From: Methylopila sp. 73B
GTDB taxonomy: Bacteria; Pseudomonadota; Alphaproteobacteria; Rhizobiales; Methylopilaceae
Length of the DNA: 64,000 nt
Assembly: GCF_000526315.1 (NCBI RefSeq)
Contig: NZ_JAFV01000001.1
Coordinates: forward strand, 1,736,001-1,800,000
Reading direction: 5' to 3'
The notes below the pieces were generated by a model. The model was given only the letters and a program-made list of their open reading frames with translations, made no database searches and had not been told where the DNA came from. How positions within the stretch are numbered: the stretch's first letter is position 1; each line of letters opens with the position of its first letter. Below, one piece after another: positions 17,929 to 28,673 of this stretch. A program made the position numbers and the translations under genes.

Positions 17929-18672
17929 TCACACCTCCACCAGCACCCCGTCGCGCAGGGTCACGCGGCGGTCAAGCGTCGCGGCGAGGTCGAGGTTGTG
18001 GGTCGCGACCATGGCGGAGAGGCCCGAAGCGCGGGCGAGCGCGGTCAGCGTCTGGAACACATGCGCCGAGGTGGTCGGGTCGAGGTTGCCGGTCGGTTCG
18101 TCCGCAAACAGCAGACGCGGCGCGTTGGCGACGGCGCGGGCGATGGCGACGCGCTGCTGCTCGCCGCCGGAGAGCTCCGCCGGCCGGTGGGTCAGGCGCT
18201 TGCCAAGCCCGAGGTAGCCGAGCAGGTCCCTCGCGCGGCTCTCCGCCTCGGCGGGGGCGAGGCCGCGGATGAGCTGCGGCATCACCACGTTTTCGAGCGC
18301 GGAGAACTCCGGCAGCAGGTGGTGGAACTGGTAGACGAACCCGATCTGGTTGCGGCGGATCGCGGTGCGGGCGTCGTCGGAGAGGCCCGAGGTCGGCTCG
18401 CCGTCGAGAAAGACCTCGCCGCTGTCCGGCCGCTCCAGCAGTCCGGCGACGTGCAGCAGCGTCGACTTGCCCGTGCCCGAAGGCGCGATCAGCGCGATCG
18501 ATTCGCCCGCGTTCATCACCATCGAGGCGCCGGCCAGCACCTCGAGGGTCGCCTCGCCCTGGCGGTAGCGCCGCACGACGCCGTCGAGCACCAGCAGCGG
18601 CGGGCGCTCCTCGTAGGGCGCCCCGGGGCCGCCGTCGTCCTGCGGATCGGTGTGGGTGTCGACGTCGCTCAT
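17929..18672 (-). CDS. lolD: Lipoprotein-releasing system ATP-binding protein LolD
   Basis: ATPase of the LolCDE complex, which extracts lipoproteins from the inner membrane for transfer to LolA. 247 residues from [10 protein letters not shown], an ATG that overlaps the lolC/E stop by 4 nt (ATGA). Walker A is APSGTGKST (63-71), the signature is LSGGEQQR, and Walker B is [12 protein letters not shown]. The region [20 protein letters not shown] is typical of LolD/MacB-type ATPases. The first 25 residues are a poorly conserved acidic extension. Confidence 0.95.
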   Translation of the reverse strand: MSDVDTHTDPQDDGGPGAPYEERPPLLVLDGVVRRYRQGEATLEVLAGASMVMNAGESIALIAPSGTGKSTLLHVAGLLERPDSGEVFLDGEPTSGLSDDARTAIRRNQIGFVYQFHHLLPEFSALENVVMPQLIRGLAPAEAESRARDLLGYLGLGKRLTHRPAELSGGEQQRVAIARAVANAPRLLFADEPTGNLDPTTSAHVFQTLTALARASGLSAMVATHNLDLAATLDRRVTLRDGVLVEV

Positions 18673-19964
18673 TCGTAGCGCAGCGCCTCCACGGGATCGA
18701 GCTTGGCAGCGCGCCATGAAGGGTACAGCGTGGCGAGCACGGAGAGCGCCAGCGCCATCAGCACCACGGTCGCGGTCTCGCGCAGGTTGGGGTCCGCCGG
18801 CAGCTGGCTGAGGAAATAGACCTCGGGCGAGAACAGTTCGGTCCCGGTGAGGTAGGCCATGAAGGCGCGGATGGCCTCGATGTTCACGCACACGATCATG
18901 CCGAGGGCGAAGCCCGCCAGCGTGCCGACCACGCCGATGCTGGCCCCGGTGATGAGGAAGATCCGCATCACCGCCCCGCTGGTCGCGCCCATCGTGCGAA
19001 GGATCGCGATGTCGCGCCCCTTGTCCTTCACCAGCATGATCAAGCCGGAGATGATGTTGAGCGCGGCCACAAGCACGATCAGCGTGAGGATCAGAAACAT
19101 CACGTTCCGCTCCACCTCCAGCGCCGAGAAGAAGGTCTTGTTGCGGTCGCGCCAGTCCAGCAGGTAGACGGCGCGGCCGGCGGCGGCCTGCAGCTCGGGC
19201 TTGACCCTGTCGATGGCGTCGGGGTCGTCGAGGTAGATCTCCATCGAGGAGACGTCGTCCTCGCGGTTGAAGTAGGCCTGGGCCTCGCCAAGCGGCATGA
19301 AGACGATCGCGGCGTCGTACTCCGACATGCCGATCTCGAAGATCGCCGCCACGCGGTAGCCCTTGATGCGCGGCGTCACGCCCATGGGCGTCACCGCGCC
19401 GCGCGGGGTGACGAGCGAGATGGTGTCGCCGGCGCGCACGCCGAGCTGGTCGGCGAGGCGGCGGCCGATCAGCAGCCCTTCCCCGTCGTCGAAGCCTTCC
19501 AGCGTGCCCTCGCGGATGGTCCGCGAGACCAACGGCAGCTTGCCGAGCTCCTGCGCGCGCACGCCCCGCACCAGCACGCCGCCCGAGGCGGAGGGCGAGG
19601 ACACCAGCGCCTGCCCCTCCACCTGGGGAATGACGTACTTCACGCCGTCGACCTTCCCCAGCCGGTCGGCCAGCGCGAGGTAGTCCGTCAGCGGCCCGTC
19701 GATGGGCTGCACCACGGCGTGGCCGTTGATGCCGAGGATCTTGGAGAGCAGCTCGGTGCGGAAGCCGTTCATCACCGCCATCACGATGATGAGCGTGGCG
19801 ACGCCGAGCGTGATGCCAAGGAACGAGAAGCCGGCGATGACCGAGATGAAGCCCTCGCGCCGACGGGCGCGAAGGTAGCGGCCCGCGATCAGCCACTCGA
19901 AACGGGCGAAGGGCCGCGTCGCGCCGGGCGCGGCTCCGTCGGCGGCGTCGCGGGCGTCGGTCAT
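18669..19964 (-). CDS. lolC: Lipoprotein-releasing system transmembrane protein LolC/LolE
   Basis: Membrane subunit of the lipoprotein exporter, 431 residues. It has an N-terminal helix after [20 protein letters not shown], the large periplasmic domain, and the C-terminal FtsX-type membrane domain with three helices ending [20 protein letters not shown]. Only one LolC/E-type gene is present here, so the complex probably uses a homodimer, as reported for the single LolF-type protein of other bacteria (inference). It is coupled to lolD by a 4-nt overlap and lies 8 nt after proS. Confidence 0.94.
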   Translation of the reverse strand: MTDARDAADGAAPGATRPFARFEWLIAGRYLRARRREGFISVIAGFSFLGITLGVATLIIVMAVMNGFRTELLSKILGINGHAVVQPIDGPLTDYLALADRLGKVDGVKYVIPQVEGQALVSSPSASGGVLVRGVRAQELGKLPLVSRTIREGTLEGFDDGEGLLIGRRLADQLGVRAGDTISLVTPRGAVTPMGVTPRIKGYRVAAIFEIGMSEYDAAIVFMPLGEAQAYFNREDDVSSMEIYLDDPDAIDRVKPELQAAAGRAVYLLDWRDRNKTFFSALEVERNVMFLILTLIVLVAALNIISGLIMLVKDKGRDIAILRTMGATSGAVMRIFLITGASIGVVGTLAGFALGMIVCVNIEAIRAFMAYLTGTELFSPEVYFLSQLPADPNLRETATVVLMALALSVLATLYPSWRAAKLDPVEALRYE

Positions 19965-19972
19965 GAGGGGCG

Positions 19973-21298
19973 TCAGCTCGCGGTCAGCGCGTTGAGGGCG
20001 GCGTCGACGCTCAGCTGCTCGGGCGCGCCCGGGCCGCGGCGTTTCAGCTCCACCACGCCGTTCGCAAGGCCCTTCGGCCCGACGACGAGGCGCCAGGGCA
20101 GGCCGATGAGGTCCATGGTCGCGAACTTCGCGCCCGCCCGGTCGTCGGTGTCGTCGTAGAGCACGTCGATGCCCTGCCCTTTGAGCTTGGCGTAGAGGTC
20201 TTCGCAGGCCGCGTCGCAGGCCGAATCCCCAGGCTTCAAGTTCACGAGCCCGACCTTGAACGGCGCGACCGCATCCGGCCAGATGATTCCGGCGTCGTCA
20301 TGGCCGGCCTCGATGATCGCGGCGGCGAGCCGCGATGGGCCGATGCCGTAGGAGCCCATGTGAACATGGACCTCCTTGCCGTCGGGGCCGGTCACCTTGG
20401 CGCCCATGGCCTCGGAGTACTTCGTCCCGAAGTAGAAGATGTGGCCGACCTCGATGCCGCGGGCCGAAAGCCGGCTCGCCTCCGGCGTCTCGGCGAACTT
20501 CGCCTCGTCGTGCATCTCCTCGGTCGCGGCGTAGAGGCTGGTCCACTTGTCCACGATCGCCTGCAGGCCCGCCGCGTCGTCGAAGTCGACGTCGAGCCCC
20601 GGCGTGTCGAAGCTCAGGTAGTCCTCGTGGCAGAACACGGCGCTCTCGCCGGTCTTCGCCAGGATGATGAACTCGTGGGAGAGGTCGCCGCCGATCGGGC
20701 CGGTGTCGGCCGCCATCGGAATCGCCTTCAGCCCGAGCCGCGCGAAGGTGCGGAGGTAGGCCGTGAACATGCGGTTGTAGGAGGTGCGGGCGGCCTCCTT
20801 GTCGAGATCGAAGGAGTAGGCGTCCTTCATCAGGAACTCGCGCGAGCGCATCACGCCGAAGCGGGGCCGCACCTCGTCCCGGAACTTCCACTGGATATGG
20901 TAGAGGTTCTTCGGCAGGTCCTTGTAGGAGCGGACGCTCGAGCGGAAGATCTCGGTGATCATCTCCTCGTTGGTCGGCCCGTAGAGCATCTCCCGATCGT
21001 GCCGGTCCTTGATGCGCAGCATCTCCTTGCCGTAGGCGTCGTACCGCCCGCTTTCGCGCCACAGGTCGGCCAGCTGGATGGTCGGCATCATCAGTTCGAT
21101 CGCGCCGGCCCGGTCCTGCTCCTCCCGGATCACGCGGCAGATGTTGTTCAGCACCTTCAGCCCGAGCGGCAGCCAGGCGTAAATGCCGGCGGCCTCCTGC
21201 CGGATCATTCCCGCTCGCAGCATCAGGCGGTGGGAGACGATCTCCGCCTCCTTGGGCGCGTCGCGCAGGATGGGCATGAAGTAACGGCTGAGGCGCAT
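19973..21298 (-). CDS. proS: Prolyl-tRNA synthetase (short, editing-domain-less type)
   Basis: Charges tRNA-Pro. The start [20 protein letters not shown] gives 441 residues; the frame is open for about 100 further codons upstream, but that part does not resemble ProS. Class II motifs are clear: motif 2 around [20 protein letters not shown] and motif 3 in [18 protein letters not shown]. The INS editing domain of E. coli-type ProS (about 570 residues) is absent, as is usual in alphaproteobacteria. A C-terminal anticodon-binding domain follows. lolC/E begins 8 nt downstream. Confidence 0.96.
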   Translation of the reverse strand: MRLSRYFMPILRDAPKEAEIVSHRLMLRAGMIRQEAAGIYAWLPLGLKVLNNICRVIREEQDRAGAIELMMPTIQLADLWRESGRYDAYGKEMLRIKDRHDREMLYGPTNEEMITEIFRSSVRSYKDLPKNLYHIQWKFRDEVRPRFGVMRSREFLMKDAYSFDLDKEAARTSYNRMFTAYLRTFARLGLKAIPMAADTGPIGGDLSHEFIILAKTGESAVFCHEDYLSFDTPGLDVDFDDAAGLQAIVDKWTSLYAATEEMHDEAKFAETPEASRLSARGIEVGHIFYFGTKYSEAMGAKVTGPDGKEVHVHMGSYGIGPSRLAAAIIEAGHDDAGIIWPDAVAPFKVGLVNLKPGDSACDAACEDLYAKLKGQGIDVLYDDTDDRAGAKFATMDLIGLPWRLVVGPKGLANGVVELKRRGPGAPEQLSVDAALNALTAS

Positions 21299-21932
21299 GA
21301 CGTCCGACGGCTCCGGGAGAGGGCGCGGGCGAAGCGGCAAATCGCGCGCCCGCGCGACGGCCGGAACGAAACCCGATGCCCCCGCAAAACACAAGCCGCG
21401 ACGTCGCCGCGTCGCCCTTCCCGCCGATTTCGTTGATTTCCGAGCGCGCGCGCACAGGATTTCAGGCCGCGAACTTTGGGCTCTTTTTTTTGGCGCCAGA
21501 TGCACAAATAGGTGACAACCCGTCGCAGGCGCGCTACGGTCTCGACATAACAAAGGGCCGCCCGGCGACGTTGCCACGCCGGGCCAAACAGCGGTCCAAG
21601 TCTTGGGAGGATGTCCGTTCATCGCGTCTTCGATGCGTTAGACGGTCGAAAAGCGCCGAAGTCCCGCACCGCTCGCGGCGCGTCGACCTAGAACGGGCTC
21701 GGAAAAAGAAACTCCAAAAAAGCAGGGCGCAGGCTCTGCTTTTTTTATTTGCGCGAGCGACGGCTCCCCCCAGGACGGCGCTCGACGCCGACGTCCCCGC
21801 CCTACGCCCAAGACCCCTCCCGACCTCGGCTCCGCCGAGGGCCACCCTCCCCACGCCTTCGGCGCGAGGAGGTATCCCCGCGCGTAAACGACTGGATGTG
21901 GCGGCTGAGGCGCCGGGCGCGAAAACCGTGTC
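21299..21932 (-). other. 634-nt gap between DUF1467 gene and proS
   Basis: No gene supported on either strand; the open frames here are Arg- and Pro-rich shadows. It contains one strong bidirectional terminator (listed separately) that isolates proS from the mce/DUF1467 genes, so proS should have its own promoter between about 21300 and 21700. No clear -35/-10 pair was found. There is an eight-T run (on the plus strand) near 21484-21491. Confidence 0.5.
21716..21747. terminator. Bidirectional rho-independent terminator
   Basis: A 13-bp stem including one G-T pair (arms 21716-21728 and 21733-21745) with a 4-nt loop, flanked by six A on one side and seven T on the other. It therefore reads as stem plus U-run on both strands. 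It lies about 185 nt after the stop of the DUF1467 gene and probably ends the mce/DUF1467 transcript. Confidence 0.85.
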
Positions 21933-22211
21933 CTAAACCTGCTCGAACTTGGGAAAGAACGGCACGTCGTCGAGCGTGAAGTGGCTTTGGGTCAGCAGCC
22001 AGACCACGAACAGGAACACCCCCGTCGCGGCGAGCGTGGTTAAGCCCACGATGCGCCAGCCGCGCAGGCGGACCGGGGCGCTGGGCTCGGTGCCGGGGAT
22101 CACTTCGCCGGCGTCGAACTGGGTGCGCATGCCGAAGGGCAGAATCGCGAACAGCGTGATCCACCAGATCACGAAATAGATCGCCGCCCAGCTGACCAGC
22201 GGGAAAATCAC
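21933..22211 (-). CDS. DUF1467 family small membrane protein
   Basis: A 92-residue protein with two predicted membrane helices (about 5-27 and 51-73) and the motif ILPFGMRTQFDAGEVIPGTE between them, characteristic of DUF1467. Function unknown. It overlaps the mce stop by 4 nt (ATGA), so it is translated with methylmalonyl-CoA epimerase. DUF1467 genes are commonly found beside mce and proS in Hyphomicrobiales. Confidence 0.85.
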   Translation of the reverse strand: MIFPLVSWAAIYFVIWWITLFAILPFGMRTQFDAGEVIPGTEPSAPVRLRGWRIVGLTTLAATGVFLFVVWLLTQSHFTLDDVPFFPKFEQV

Positions 22212-22612
22212 GCCTGCTCGAGCTCCACCAGTGTGCCCAGCATGTCCTTCGGATGAAGGAACAGCACCGGCTTACCGTGGGCGCCGATCTTCGGCTCGCC
22301 GGAGCCCAGCACGCGCGCGCCCTTGGCCTTCAGCTGGTCGCGGGCGACCAGGATGTCGTCCACCTCGTAGCAGACATGGTGGATACCGCCGGCCGGCGCG
22401 CGGTCGAGGAAGGCCTGGATCGGCGAGTTCGCGCCGAGCGGCGCGAGCAGCTCGATCTTGGTGTTCGGCAGTTCGATGAAGACCACCGTCACGCCGTGGT
22501 CCGGCTCGTCGGCGGCGGGCGTCACCTTCGCGCCCAGCGTGTCGCGATAGACCGCGGTCGCGGCCTCGAGGTCCGGCACGGCGATGGCGACGTGGTTCAG
22601 GCGGCCGATCAT
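22208..22612 (-). CDS. mce: Methylmalonyl-CoA epimerase
   Basis: Interconverts (R)- and (S)-methylmalonyl-CoA in propionyl-CoA degradation and in the ethylmalonyl-CoA pathway. A 134-residue glyoxalase-fold protein starting MIGRLNHVAIAVPDLEAATA. Probable metal ligands are H7, E54, H79 and E130, in the motifs LNHVAIAV, IELLAPLG, GGIHHVCYEVDD and GTLVELEQA. Translationally coupled to the DUF1467 gene. Upstream lies a palindromic repeat, then rnj. Confidence 0.93.
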   Translation of the reverse strand: MIGRLNHVAIAVPDLEAATAVYRDTLGAKVTPAADEPDHGVTVVFIELPNTKIELLAPLGANSPIQAFLDRAPAGGIHHVCYEVDDILVARDQLKAKGARVLGSGEPKIGAHGKPVLFLHPKDMLGTLVELEQA

Positions 22613-22624
22613 CTGCTTCGCTCC

Positions 22625-22733
22625 GTCATCCCGGCGGAGCGGCGAAGCCGCGAACAGCCGGGATCGTGATCAGGATCAGGCGCCTACCGACGGTCGGTCC
22701 CGGCTCTCCGCTCATCGCTTCGGCCGGGATGAT
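22625..22733. repeat. Palindromic intergenic repeat, family 1 (copy 1)
   Basis: Begins GTCATCCCGGCGGAGCGGCG and ends GGCCGGGATGAT, so the ends are inverted. Internal parts include GCCGGGATC and GGTCCCGGCTCTCCGC. Related copies occur at 45188-45297 and 50210-50325, each between genes. It resembles the mosaic palindromic elements (RIME-like) known from Rhizobiales. Confidence 0.7.
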
Positions 22734-22765
22734 GCGCTGTGCCGGCGGGCGCTCCTAGCGCTCGC

Positions 22766-24430
22766 TCATACCCCCACCACGCTGACGTGGCATATTGGCT
22801 TTTTGCCCCATACCGTCTGCAGCTCGCCGCGGACGGCGCGCTCGATCGCCTTCTCGACCAGGCCGGCGTCGCGTCGCTTCTGGCGCGACAGGCCGTCGAG
22901 GCAGTCCAGCACCGTGTCGCGCAGCACCTCGGGCATCAGGGTGCCCTCGTCGTCGCGCGGCGGCAGGCCGGTGAAGCGGATCGAGACCTCGCCCGCCACT
23001 TCGCCGCGCTCGTTGAAGCCGACCGCGATCGACACGACGCCGGCGAAGGCGAGCTTGCGGCGCTCGGGGATGGTCTGCTCGGTCGCGTAGATCATCACGC
23101 GGCCGTCCTTGAGCATCCGCCCGGTGGGGACGTTGTCCACGATCTCGACCGGCCCGCCCGCGAGGCGCACGATGTCGCCGTTGCGGACCCGCACGACCTT
23201 GGGCACGCCGACCGCCTTCGCGAACTCCGCGTGGCCGTCGAGGTGGACCTCTTCGCCGTGGACCGGAACCAGCGCCTGCGGCTTGATCCAGCCGTAGAGC
23301 ATGGCGAGCTCCTCCTGCCGGGGATGGCCGGAGACGTGGACGAAGTGGGTGCGGTCGGTGATGACGTCCGCGCCGCCCTCGACGAGCTTGTTGATGATAC
23401 GGCCGACCGCCTTCTCGTTGCCGGGGATGGCGCGCGAGGAGAAGATCACCCGGTCGCCCTTGGCGAGGGTGACTTCCGGATGGTCGCCCTCGGCGACGCG
23501 GGCGAGCGCGGCGCGCGGCTCGCCCTGGCTGCCGGTCATGAGCGCGACGACCTTGTTGCGCGGCAGGTAGCCGAAGGCGTCGGGGCTGAGGAAGTCCGGA
23601 ACGCCCTCGAGATAGCCGAGCTCGCGGGCGACGTCGGTGGCGCGCGCCATGGCGCGGCCGACCAGCACCACCTGGCGGTCGGCGGCGAGCGCCGCGTCGG
23701 CGACCGCGCGCAGGCGGCCGACGTTGGAGGCGAAGGTGGTGACGGCGACGCGCCCCGGGGCGGACTTGATGAGGCCCGCAAGACTCTCCGCGACCTCGGA
23801 CTCGGACCGCGAGATGCCTTCGCGCAGCGCGTTGGTCGAATCGCCGACGATCGCGGCGACGCCCTCCTCGCCGATCGCGCGGAAGCGCTCCTCGTCGGTG
23901 GGACGGCCGAGCACCGGCGTGCGGTCGATCTTCCAGTCGCCGGTGTGGATCACCGTGCCGGCCGGGGTGCGGATCGCGAGCGCGGTCGATTCCGGGATCG
24001 AATGCGCGACGGAGATCAGCTCGACGTCGAACGGCCCGACGGGGAAGCGCGAGCCTTCGGCCACCACGCGCACGTCGATCTTCGGGGCGTCGCGCTCGGC
24101 CGAGCGCTTGGCGGCCAGGAGGCCGGCCGCGAAGGGCGTGGCGTAGACCGGGCACTTCAGCTGCGGCCAGAGGTCGAGCAGCGCGCCGTAGTGGTCCTCA
24201 TGGGCGTGGGTGAGGATGATCGCCTCGAGCGCCCCGCCCTGCGCCTTGGCGAAGCGGATGTCCGGCATGATCAGGTCGACGCCGGGCGTCGTAACCTGAT
24301 CGCCGAAGGTGACGCCGCAGTCGACCATCAGCCAACGCCGCTTGCGACCCTCGCCGAAGCCGTAGAGGCCGGCGTTCATGCCGATCTCCCCGACGCCGCC
24401 GAGGGGAACGAAAACCAGATCCTGCGCCAT
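22766..24430 (-). CDS. rnj: Ribonuclease J
   Basis: Metallo-beta-lactamase/beta-CASP ribonuclease with 5'-exo and endo activity in mRNA turnover and rRNA maturation. 554 residues from MAQDLVFVPLGGVGEIGMNA; a TTG 14 codons upstream is less likely. The zinc motif HAHEDH gives H75, H77, D79 and H80; further motifs are HTGDWK and GHPRQEEL. It lies 8 nt after birA and is followed by a palindromic repeat before mce. Its place directly after nuoN-birA is common in Hyphomicrobiales. Confidence 0.94.
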   Translation of the reverse strand: MAQDLVFVPLGGVGEIGMNAGLYGFGEGRKRRWLMVDCGVTFGDQVTTPGVDLIMPDIRFAKAQGGALEAIILTHAHEDHYGALLDLWPQLKCPVYATPFAAGLLAAKRSAERDAPKIDVRVVAEGSRFPVGPFDVELISVAHSIPESTALAIRTPAGTVIHTGDWKIDRTPVLGRPTDEERFRAIGEEGVAAIVGDSTNALREGISRSESEVAESLAGLIKSAPGRVAVTTFASNVGRLRAVADAALAADRQVVLVGRAMARATDVARELGYLEGVPDFLSPDAFGYLPRNKVVALMTGSQGEPRAALARVAEGDHPEVTLAKGDRVIFSSRAIPGNEKAVGRIINKLVEGGADVITDRTHFVHVSGHPRQEELAMLYGWIKPQALVPVHGEEVHLDGHAEFAKAVGVPKVVRVRNGDIVRLAGGPVEIVDNVPTGRMLKDGRVMIYATEQTIPERRKLAFAGVVSIAVGFNERGEVAGEVSIRFTGLPPRDDEGTLMPEVLRDTVLDCLDGLSRQKRRDAGLVEKAIERAVRGELQTVWGKKPICHVSVVGV

Positions 24431-24438
24431 TCCCGCCC

Positions 24439-25230
24439 TTATTCCCGGACCGTCGCTGCGGTTCCGAAGCAAACCTCGCCAGCACTTACCGTGACAAGCG
24501 TTCCATCTGCGCCTCGTAGCACGAGGCGGCCGTCGTCATCGATCTTTTCGAACACGCCGCGCGCAATGCGGGCGCCCAGATCGACCGTGACCGTCGATCC
24601 CAGGCCCGCCGCGCGCGCCATCCAGCCTTTGCGCACCTGCGCGAAGCCGCGCCCGTCGTCCCATGTGTCGAACCACGCCGCGAAGGCGTCCGTCAACGCG
24701 ACGAAGAGCTGTTCCGCCGTCGTGTCGTCGCCGCGGGAGGCCAGCGAGACCCCCGGATAGGGTAGTCCTTCGGGCGCGGAGGCCACGTTGACGCCGATCC
24801 CGACCGCGATCGCGACCCGCCCCGGCGCCGACGTGTCGGCCTCCAGCAGGATGCCGGCGAGCTTCGCGCCGTCGACGATCACGTCGTTCGGCCACTTGAG
24901 CTCGGGCCGGGTGGTGGGCTGGCCGAGCGACGGCGCGACGGCGCGCAGCGCCTGCTCCAGCGCGAGCCCCGCCACGAATCCGAGCGTGGCGGCCGTCTGG
25001 GGGGGAATCGCCAGCGTCGCGCCGAAGCTCGCCGCCAAGTTCCCACGCCCCGTGGACCACGCCCTCCCCCGCCGTCCGCGCCCCGCCGTCTGCGCCCGCG
25101 CGACGACCCAGGCCGGCCCGCGGCCTTCGCGGGCGAGCGCCAGCGCCTCGGCGTTGGTGGAGCCGACCGTGTCATAGGCGTGCAGCGCGTGGCCGGCGGC
25201 GACCGCCGTGGGGCCGAGGGCGAAGGTCAT
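24439..25230 (-). CDS. birA: Biotin--[acetyl-CoA-carboxylase] ligase
   Basis: Attaches biotin to the carboxyl-carrier protein of acetyl-CoA carboxylase. 263 residues without the DNA-binding HTH of E. coli BirA, so a ligase only. The motifs GSTNAEAL (23-30), GRGRRGRAW (50-58), ELKWPNDVIVDGAKLAGILL and GIGVNV are all present. It follows nuoN after 244 nt containing a large inverted repeat and precedes rnj by 8 nt. Confidence 0.93.
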   Translation of the reverse strand: MTFALGPTAVAAGHALHAYDTVGSTNAEALALAREGRGPAWVVARAQTAGRGRRGRAWSTGRGNLAASFGATLAIPPQTAATLGFVAGLALEQALRAVAPSLGQPTTRPELKWPNDVIVDGAKLAGILLEADTSAPGRVAIAVGIGVNVASAPEGLPYPGVSLASRGDDTTAEQLFVALTDAFAAWFDTWDDGRGFAQVRKGWMARAAGLGSTVTVDLGARIARGVFEKIDDDGRLVLRGADGTLVTVSAGEVCFGTAATVRE

Positions 25231-25301
25231 GCGCGAGGAGCTTGCAGCTTCTGGTCGCCATCAAGCCCTGCGACGATCGGAACCGTTCCGCTCTCTTCGG
25301 C

Positions 25302-25433
25302 GCCACCCCCACCCCCAGCCCCTCCCCGCAAGGGGGAGGGGAGCGCGTGGAGCTTGGCTCGGAGGTCGGCTGATCGTCGCAATGCTGGCATCCCCCCTCC
25401 CCCCTGCGGGGAGGGGTAAGGGGTGGGGGTGGC
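25302..25433. repeat. Large inverted repeat between nuoN and birA
   Basis: Starts GCCACCCCCACCCCCAGCCC and ends GGGGTGGGGGTGGC. Each half contains its own smaller palindrome (CCCCTCCCCGCAAGGGGGAG and CCCCCCTGCGGGGAGGGG). It is related to the repeat at 44589-44741. Confidence 0.7.
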
Positions 25434-25474
25434 GGAAAATGAAGCTCCGCAGGCCCCGAAAGCCGCCCTCACCC

Positions 25475-26911
25475 TCAGAACAGCGACTGCGCGGCGGCGC
25501 CGGCGGCGGCGGTGAGCGGGCCGGGGTAGACGAAGTACAGCAGCGTGAAGCCGCCCGCGAGCGTCAGCACGGCCTTTGCGCCGAAGCTCATGGGCTCGAA
25601 GGCCACCGTCGGCTCGTCGAAGTAGATGATCTTGACGATGCGCAGGTAGTAGAACGCGCCCACCACCGACAGCACGAAGCCGGCGACCGCGAGCAGGTAG
25701 AGCCCGGCGTTCACCGCGGCGTAGAACACGTAGAACTTCGCGAAGAAGCCGGCGAGCGGCGGGATGCCGGCGAGCGAGAACAGGATCATCGCCAGCACGA
25801 AAGCCATGGCCGGCTTGGTGCGCGAGAGCCCCGCGAGGTCGGAGATGCTCTCGACGTAGGATCCGTCCTTGACCCGCATGGAGAGGATGCAGGCGAAGGC
25901 GCCGAGCGTCATGGCGACGTAGATCGCGAGATAGATCATGACGCCGCGGACGCCCTCTGGCGTGCCGGCGGCGAGGCCCACCAGCGCGTAGCCCATGTGG
26001 CCGATCGAGGAGTAGGCCATCAGGCGCTTGAGGTTCTTCTGGCCGATCGCCGCGAAGGAGCCGAGCGCCATCGAGGCGAGCGCCACGAACACCACCACCT
26101 GGCGCCACTCGGTCGTGACCGAGGGGAAGGCCTCCATGATCACGCGCACGAACATCGCCATGCCGGCGACCTTGGTGGCGGAGGCGAAGAAGGCGGTGAT
26201 CGGCGTCGGCGCGCCCTCGTAGACGTCCGGCGTCCACATGTGGAACGGCACCGCCGAGACCTTGAACGCGAAGCCCGAGATCAGGAACACCACGCCGAAG
26301 ATGAGCCCGAGCGAGGCCTCGCCGGACTTCAGCGCCTCCGCGATGTCGGCGAAGCCGACCGCGCCAGTGTAGCCGTAGACCAGCGACGCGCCGTAGAGCA
26401 GCATGCCGGACGACAGCGCGCCGAGCACGAAGTACTTGAGGCCGGCTTCGGTCGAGCGCTCGTCGTCGCGGTTGATGGCGGCGATGACGTAGAGCGCGAG
26501 GCTCTGAAGCTCGAGGCCGAGGTAGAGCGCGATCAGGTCGTGCGCCGAGATCATCAGCGACATGCCGAGCGTCGAGAGCACCACCAGGATGGCGTATTCG
26601 AAGCGGGCGAACTTCAGCCGCTCCATGTAGTCGAACGAGAGCAGCAGGGCCGCGTAGGCGCCGATGAAGGCGACGATCTTCATGAACCGCGCGAAGCCGT
26701 CCAGCACGAAGCTGCCGCCGAAGGTCACGGCGTCCGGCGCGACGACCACCGCGACGCCGGCCGCGGCCAGCAGCGCCAGCGCCAGGCCGTTGATCAGCTG
26801 CGTCGAGCGCTCGCCCATGACGGCGCCGATGAGCACGAGCGCGAGCGACCCGACCGCGAGGATGATCTCCGGCAGCGCAGGCGCAAGGGTGGGGAAAGCT
26901 GTGGCGTCCAT
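25475..26911 (-). CDS. nuoN: NADH-quinone oxidoreductase subunit N
   Basis: Antiporter-like proton-pumping subunit of complex I in the inner membrane, 478 residues with about 14 predicted helices. Typical segments are [20 protein letters not shown] (with [13 protein letters not shown] after it), [20 protein letters not shown] and [20 protein letters not shown]. The conserved helix lysines (in [21 protein letters not shown] and [12 protein letters not shown]) are present. It is the last nuo gene; birA follows. Confidence 0.97.
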   Translation of the reverse strand: MDATAFPTLAPALPEIILAVGSLALVLIGAVMGERSTQLINGLALALLAAAGVAVVVAPDAVTFGGSFVLDGFARFMKIVAFIGAYAALLLSFDYMERLKFARFEYAILVVLSTLGMSLMISAHDLIALYLGLELQSLALYVIAAINRDDERSTEAGLKYFVLGALSSGMLLYGASLVYGYTGAVGFADIAEALKSGEASLGLIFGVVFLISGFAFKVSAVPFHMWTPDVYEGAPTPITAFFASATKVAGMAMFVRVIMEAFPSVTTEWRQVVVFVALASMALGSFAAIGQKNLKRLMAYSSIGHMGYALVGLAAGTPEGVRGVMIYLAIYVAMTLGAFACILSMRVKDGSYVESISDLAGLSRTKPAMAFVLAMILFSLAGIPPLAGFFAKFYVFYAAVNAGLYLLAVAGFVLSVVGAFYYLRIVKIIYFDEPTVAFEPMSFGAKAVLTLAGGFTLLYFVYPGPLTAAAGAAAQSLF

Positions 26912-26976
26912 TTCAAAGGGCCTTCGTCAGTTCGGCGATCCCAACCGGGCGCGCAGCACAAGCCACCGGCCCGCAA

Positions 26977-27135
26977 GCCCCCTCACCCGGCCCTTCGGGC
27001 CGACCTCTCCCCGCCGGGGAGAGGTGAAGCGCGGGCTTCCGCGCAATTTCCGCATACGGATCGCGCCACGCCGTCGCCGCGCACCTCTCCCCGGCGGGGA
27101 GAGGTCGGAGGGCGAAGCCCTCCGGGTGAGGGGGC
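26977..27135. repeat. Palindromic repeat, family 2, between nuoN and nuoM
   Basis: Starts GCCCCCTCACCCGG and ends CCGGGTGAGGGGGC. Inside are two copies of the smaller palindrome CCTCTCCCC-GGGGAGAGG. The same units recur between nuoJ and nuoI. It lies inside the nuo operon, so the mRNA there can form a long stem. Confidence 0.75.
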
Positions 27136-27154
27136 TGGACGCGGGTCATGGTCA

Positions 27155-28669
27155 TCACTGCCCCACCAGCGCAGCGGCCTTGCCGGCGCTCTCGATGGCG
27201 GCGGTGGTCTGCTGGAGCAGGCCGCCGATGGAGGCGGCGGAGAAGTCGATCACCGGCGCCGGCCACACGCCGAACAGGATGGTCAGGACCGCCAGCGGCG
27301 CGAGCAACGCGATCTCCCGGCGCGAGAGGTCAGGGATCCCGGCGAGCTCGGGCTTGTCGAGCGCGCCCAGCACCACGCGGCGGTAGAGCCAGAGCGCGTA
27401 GCCCGCCGAGAGGATCACGCCCGTGGTGGCGACCAGCGCGACCCAGGTGTTGGCCCGGAACGAGCCCATCAGCGTCAGGAACTCGCCGACGAAGCCGGAG
27501 GTGCCGGGCAGGCCGACATTCGCCATGGTGAAGACGAGGAAGGCCGCCGCGTACCACGGCATGCGGTTCACGAGGCCGCCGAAGGCCTTGATCTCGCGGG
27601 TGTGCAGCCGGTCGTAGACCACGCCGACGCAAAGGAACAGCGCGCCGGACACCACGCCGTGGCTGATCATCTGGAACACCGCGCCCTGCACCCCCTGCTC
27701 GTTCAGCGCGAAGATGCCCATGGTGACGAAGCCCATGTGCGCGACCGAGGAGTAGGCGATCAGCTTTTTCACGTCCTCCTGCATCAGCGCGACCAGCGAG
27801 GTGTAGACGATCGCGACGACGGACAGCGTGAACACGAAGGGCGCGAAGTACTCGCTCGCGAGCGGGAACATCGGCAGCGAGAACCGCAGGAAGCCGTAGC
27901 CGCCCATCTTCAGCAGGATGCCGGCCAGGATGACCGAGCCCGCGGTCGGCGCCTCCACGTGCGCGTCCGGCAGCCAGGTGTGGACCGGCCACATCGGCAT
28001 CTTCACCGCGAAGGAGGCGAAGAAGCCGAGCCACAGCCAGGTCTGCATCTCGGGCGAGAACTTGTAGGCGAGCAGCGCCACGATGTCGGTGGTGCCGGCG
28101 GTCCCGTACATCGCGAGGATGCCGACGAGCATCAGCAGCGAGCCGAGCAGCGTGTAGAGGAAGAACTTGAAGCTGGCGTAGACCCGGCGCTTGCCGCCCC
28201 AGATGCCGATGATGAGGAACATCGGGATCAGGCCGGCCTCGAAGAACAGGTAGAACAGCACGAGGTCGAGCGCGGAGAACACGCCGATCATCAGCGTTTC
28301 GAGCACCAGGAACGCGATCATGTACTCCTTCACCCGGTGGGTGATGGAGGTCCAGGACGCCAGGATGCAGAACGGCATGAGGAAGGCCGTCAGCACCACG
28401 AAGGGCGCCGAGATGCCGTCCACGCCGAGCTTGTAGTTGATCGAGGAGCCGAGCCATTCGGCCTGCTCGACGAACTGGAAGCCGGGCTCGGCGAGATCGA
28501 ACTTCGCCCACAGCACGAGCGAGACGACGAAGTTCACCACCGTCGTCCACAGCGCGACGTGCTTGACGTTGCGCAGGCTCGCCTCGTCCGTCCCGCGGAT
28601 CATCAGCAGGAAGAAGACGCCGACCAGCGGCAGGAACGTCAGCAGCGAAAGGATGGGCCAGCCGGTCAT
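27155..28669 (-). CDS. nuoM: NADH-quinone oxidoreductase subunit M
   Basis: Second antiporter-like membrane subunit, 504 residues. Diagnostic segments are [60 protein letters not shown] and [18 protein letters not shown]. The proton-path Glu in the FFEAGLIPM motif is present. It lies 4 nt after nuoL and is separated from nuoN by a 243-nt repeat-bearing gap. Confidence 0.98.
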   Translation of the reverse strand: MTGWPILSLLTFLPLVGVFFLLMIRGTDEASLRNVKHVALWTTVVNFVVSLVLWAKFDLAEPGFQFVEQAEWLGSSINYKLGVDGISAPFVVLTAFLMPFCILASWTSITHRVKEYMIAFLVLETLMIGVFSALDLVLFYLFFEAGLIPMFLIIGIWGGKRRVYASFKFFLYTLLGSLLMLVGILAMYGTAGTTDIVALLAYKFSPEMQTWLWLGFFASFAVKMPMWPVHTWLPDAHVEAPTAGSVILAGILLKMGGYGFLRFSLPMFPLASEYFAPFVFTLSVVAIVYTSLVALMQEDVKKLIAYSSVAHMGFVTMGIFALNEQGVQGAVFQMISHGVVSGALFLCVGVVYDRLHTREIKAFGGLVNRMPWYAAAFLVFTMANVGLPGTSGFVGEFLTLMGSFRANTWVALVATTGVILSAGYALWLYRRVVLGALDKPELAGIPDLSRREIALLAPLAVLTILFGVWPAPVIDFSAASIGGLLQQTTAAIESAGKAAALVGQ

Positions 28670-28673
28670 AGCC

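Noticed and set aside
19973-21622. N-terminally extended ProS starting about 100 codons upstream
   Set aside because: The extension has no similarity to ProS, and the family start [11 protein letters not shown] is clear.
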